From Methanosarcinales archaeon (GTDB lineage: Archaea > Halobacteriota > Methanosarcinia > Methanosarcinales > Methanogasteraceae): a stretch of DNA of 7,117 nucleotides. The stretch is taken from positions 1 to 7,117 of the forward strand of contig QMVM01000104.1 of the NCBI GenBank assembly GCA_003661105.1, read 5' to 3'. Positions 4,758 through 7,117 of the stretch are shown one piece after another. Position 1 is the stretch's first letter. The number at the start of each line of letters is the position of its first letter. The notes under the pieces were generated by a model. The model saw only the letters and a program-made list of their open reading frames with translations, was not told the DNA's origin and made no database searches. The position numbers and the translations under genes are program-made.

Positions 4758-5680
4758 CTTCAATTGTCTACCATCCCGATTACCTGCTGCACGAGACCGG
4801 AAGCCACCCGGAGCGCAAGGAGCGGTTGATCGCGATCATGCAACTGATCGAGGAGACCGGGATCGACCTGCACAGGATCAAGCCAGAGCCGGCATCCATC
4901 GAAGAGATACGGTATGTCCACGATCCGGACTACATAACAAAAGTTAGGGAATACTCGAAACGTGAACTCCCACTTGATCCTGACACCATTCTCTGTAAGG
5001 ACTCGTACCATGCCGCACTGCTCGCCGCGGGCGGGATGATCCGCGCCGTCGATCTTGCAGCAGGTGGCGAGAACGCGTTCGCGCTTGTCCGCCCGCCCGG
5101 GCATCATGCACTTCCGGATCGCGGGATGGGGTTCTGTCTCTTCAATAATCTCGCAATCGGAGTGGGGCATGCCCAGAAGATCGGATACGACCGCGTACTC
5201 ATTGTGGACTGGGACGTGCATCACGGAAACGGTACACAGTATACATTCTACGATGATCCGTCGGTCTTTTATTTCTCGGTTCACCAGTATCCGCACTATC
5301 CCGGAACCGGATCATCAGACGAGACCGGGGCAGGAGCGGGGCAGGGTTACACGCTTAACGTGCCACTTTCCGCAGGATCTGGCGATGCCGAGTATACCCG
5401 CGCATTCGAAGAGATTCTGATGCCGGCAGCGATCAGGTTCGATCCGGACATCGTCCTCGTATCTGCCGGATTTGATGCACACATCGATGATCCGCTGGCA
5501 GGAATGGCGGTCACGACTGAGGGGTTTCGGGGGATGGCGTCGATCGTGTCCTCGATTGCTGACCGGTGCTGCGAGGGCAGGCTTGCGGTTACGCTTGAGG
5601 GCGGATACGATCTTCATGCGCTCTCGCATTCGGTGGTCGCGGTGCTTGAGGTGATGGGGGGTTGCCTGGACCGAGATTGA
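4754..5680 (+). CDS. Histone deacetylase-family (AcuC/HDAC-like) Zn-dependent deacylase
   Basis: This 308-residue arginase/deacetylase-fold hydrolase has every HDAC signature. RPPGHHA (113-119) carries the catalytic His117-His118 pair, and GFCLFNNLAIG is at 126-136. VDWDVHHGNGTQ (151-162) supplies zinc ligands Asp154 and His156. SAGFDAH (237-243) gives the third ligand, Asp241, and LEGGYD (281-286) carries the catalytic Tyr285. It should therefore be active, removing acetyl or other acyl groups from a lysine or polyamine-type amine. The real substrate in archaea is usually unknown and cannot be read here. The RPPGHH and LEGGYD forms resemble the class II/AcuC side of the family. There is no signal peptide, so it is cytoplasmic. 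Its ATG overlaps the stop of the coiled-coil gene and lacks a ribosome binding site, which implies coupled translation. Confidence 0.95.
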   Translation: MTSIVYHPDYLLHETGSHPERKERLIAIMQLIEETGIDLHRIKPEPASIEEIRYVHDPDYITKVREYSKRELPLDPDTILCKDSYHAALLAAGGMIRAVDLAAGGENAFALVRPPGHHALPDRGMGFCLFNNLAIGVGHAQKIGYDRVLIVDWDVHHGNGTQYTFYDDPSVFYFSVHQYPHYPGTGSSDETGAGAGQGYTLNVPLSAGSGDAEYTRAFEEILMPAAIRFDPDIVLVSAGFDAHIDDPLAGMAVTTEGFRGMASIVSSIADRCCEGRLAVTLEGGYDLHALSHSVVAVLEVMGGCLDRD

Positions 5681-5688
5681 ACGGAATG

Positions 5689-5696
5689 CATATATG
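5689..5696 (+). promoter_or_regulatory. Probable TATA box of the PEGA protein gene
   Basis: CATATATG lies 8 nt after the deacetylase stop codon and would start transcription near 5718, giving a leader of roughly 25 nt. GGTG (5736-5739), 5 nt before the ATG at 5745, is a weak ribosome binding site. It suggests the surface-protein gene has its own promoter apart from the deacetylase operon. Confidence 0.5.
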
Positions 5697-5744
5697 TGAT
5701 TAGAATGGAAACCGCAATAACACTTGGACTGAACTGGTGCAAAG

Positions 5745-7117
5745 ATGAGATTGGTTTCATATCTGATTACGATGCTGTTGCTAACCAGCATAGTTCCGGC
5801 ACTGGCATCTAACGAAGTATATACGATAGAATGCAATACCACAGAGCAGACTATCGATGGCGATTTTGCACCATTCACAATAAGTCCTGCAAAGGGGCAT
5901 ATCGGTGTATGGTCCGACCCAGCCGGGGCGGACATCTATCTCGATGATGTTTATCAAGGTATAACAGGCCCGGATTGGTTCCGTATATACAATGTTTCAA
6001 CGGGATACTGTACGATCAGATTGGAAAAATCCGGATATGGGGATTACACAGAAACCGTCTACGTTTTAGCAGGAGATGCTGCATTGGTTTCCGCACACCT
6101 GACTACAACCGCCACACCAACCGCAGCAGCAACATCGACACCACCTCCGACCGGCTATATTCGTGTATGGTCCGACCCATCAGGGGCAGATATCTATCTC
6201 GATGATGTTTATCAAGGGGTAACATGTCCGGATTGGTTCTGGATACGCGATGTTTCACCGGGATCGCGCACGATAAAATTAACAAAATCCGGATATGTGG
6301 ATTACACGGCAACAGTCCACATTTCAGCAGGAGATACAGGATCAATAGAAGCAACATTGACCAGAGAGGCTGGTCTAATTTCTATCTCTTCTTCACCATC
6401 CGGCGCAGACATCTATCTCGACGGTGCATACAAAGGCACAACCCCTTCAACAATTTCAGATGCTTCGCCTGGCTCACACACACTTAAATTGGAAAAATAT
6501 GGCTACGCCGAGTGGCTAACATCAGTACATGTCACATCCGGAGTTACAGGCTCGATAACCGCACACCTGACCGCCACGGATGTCTCACCACCTGCGATAC
6601 GCATCGATAAGCCAACTATCATCGAATATACTAATAACGGACTCCTCGAAGAAGGTGAAAAAGTAGAGATAACCTATGGGGCAAACGACCCCAGCGGAGT
6701 CGCCTCGATAAAAATAATGCTCGACGGAATAACACTCGAATCCCAAAACCAAGCCGGAACGTACACTGTAACAACGAATTCCCTCTCGGTGGGTGAGCAC
6801 ACGATTAGAATCAGAGCAATCGACTCAAAATCAAACAGAGGCTTCGAAGAACTCCCAATAACAGTTGAACGAGCCGGACCAAGCGTGTATTTCGGAACCA
6901 CAAGAAACACGATCAAGAAAGGCGAAGACGCAATCTTCACGCTATCCGCAGTAAACCCGATCGGAAATCCCCCGATGACGGTTCAGTTGATCTTAAAGCC
7001 GCCAAATGGCATCTCGGTTACCAGCAGTTCATTCGCGAAAGCCGGATCCGGGATATATACCTGCACTCAGACCATCAAATCCGGCGATAATCTGCGGTCG
7101 ATCGAGGTGCACCTCAC
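5745..7117 (+). CDS. Secreted PEGA-repeat surface protein (partial, 3' end outside the window)
   Basis: The frame stays open for 457 codons to the window edge. Residues 1-21 are a Sec signal peptide (MRLVSYLITMLLLTSIVPALA). Three PEGA domains follow at about 52-120, 138-206 and 210-276, each with the S-D/S-P-x-GADIYLD core and ending in a KSGY/KYGY strand and an A-x-LT strand. A Thr/Pro/Ala linker (121-137) separates the first two. Residues 283-374 look like an Ig-like domain (ANDPSGVASIKIMLDG, GEHTIRIRAID), and 380-457 like another beta-sandwich of the type seen in archaeal surface proteins. PEGA domains are known from S-layer-like and secreted archaeal proteins. The function is probably structural or adhesive at the cell surface, which is inference. 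Any C-terminal anchor lies outside the window. The start is chosen from the signal peptide. An upstream ATG at 5705 is out of frame. Confidence 0.92.
   Translation, partial: MRLVSYLITMLLLTSIVPALASNEVYTIECNTTEQTIDGDFAPFTISPAKGHIGVWSDPAGADIYLDDVYQGITGPDWFRIYNVSTGYCTIRLEKSGYGDYTETVYVLAGDAALVSAHLTTTATPTAAATSTPPPTGYIRVWSDPSGADIYLDDVYQGVTCPDWFWIRDVSPGSRTIKLTKSGYVDYTATVHISAGDTGSIEATLTREAGLISISSSPSGADIYLDGAYKGTTPSTISDASPGSHTLKLEKYGYAEWLTSVHVTSGVTGSITAHLTATDVSPPAIRIDKPTIIEYTNNGLLEEGEKVEITYGANDPSGVASIKIMLDGITLESQNQAGTYTVTTNSLSVGEHTIRIRAIDSKSNRGFEELPITVERAGPSVYFGTTRNTIKKGEDAIFTLSAVNPIGNPPMTVQLILKPPNGISVTSSSFAKAGSGIYTCTQTIKSGDNLRSIEVHL
5905..5959 (+). repeat. PEGA coding repeat, copy 1
   Basis: This 55-nt segment encodes VWSDPAGADIYLDDVYQ and matches 6163-6217 at 51 of 55 positions, including a 26-nt identical run (5934-5959). 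The offset is 258 bp, or 86 codons, equal to one PEGA domain plus the linker. It marks a recent in-frame domain duplication. Confidence 0.85.
6163..6217 (+). repeat. PEGA coding repeat, copy 2
   Basis: This is the partner of 5905-5959. The third PEGA domain starts 73 codons later and shares only a short stretch of DNA, so it is an older copy. Confidence 0.85.

Noticed and set aside
4760..5296. Minus-strand 178-codon frame opposite the deacetylase gene
   Set aside because: It is antisense to the strongly conserved HDAC motifs and has no recognisable domain.
5705..5815. Upstream ATG at 5705 as start of the PEGA gene or a small ORF
   Set aside because: It is out of frame with the PEGA protein and gives a 36-codon product without recognisable features. 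The ATG at 5745 yields a proper signal peptide.

Overview
The window looks archaeal, from a euryarchaeal (Halobacteriota-type) methanogen or methane/alkane-oxidising relative. The evidence is archaeal-style TATA boxes (one placed for a near-leaderless transcript), a PF01637-type 'archaeal ATPase', a secreted PEGA-repeat surface protein, and a short fossil carrying the VDDDGGAD...IQ signature of archaeal beta-helix (NosD-like) surface proteins. No rRNA, tRNA or marker gene is present, so the lineage is an inference.

Left part (1-1782, genes on the minus strand): one complete archaeal ATPase gene (231-1298). Directly downstream, at the window edge, are the first 12 codons of a second ATPase with a matching N-terminus (1-36). 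Each ATPase is preceded by GC-rich DNA that shares repeats with the other copy and encodes the same hydrophobic signal-peptide core ending in a Cys. The upstream copy (1472-1639) runs in frame into the opening of a beta-helix surface protein and then stops. The region therefore reads as a tandemly duplicated module of surface-protein leader remnant plus ATPase. This is the most unusual part of the window, and the 36-codon-base paralog start and the 42-codon leader ORF are easy to miss.

Middle part (1783-4031, minus strand): a two-gene operon with an ATGA overlap encoding the small and large subunits of an NfnAB/SudBA-type ferredoxin:NADP+ oxidoreductase. All flavin, nucleotide and Fe-S motifs are visible, including the probable Asp-Cys3 ligand set for the [2Fe-2S] cluster. 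It would exchange electrons between ferredoxin and NAD(P)H in the cytoplasm.

Right part (4032-7117, plus strand): a 204-bp divergent intergenic region with a clear TATA box and an inverted repeat. It is followed by a membrane-anchored coiled-coil protein (4236-4757) that overlaps by ATGA with an intact class II-like histone deacetylase-family hydrolase (4754-5680). After a short promoter-bearing gap comes a long secreted protein (5745 to beyond the window end). It has three PEGA domains, two of them recently duplicated at DNA level, then Ig-like segments.

The three parts show no obvious joint pathway: redox metabolism, a deacetylase operon, and cell-surface or ATPase accessory genes.
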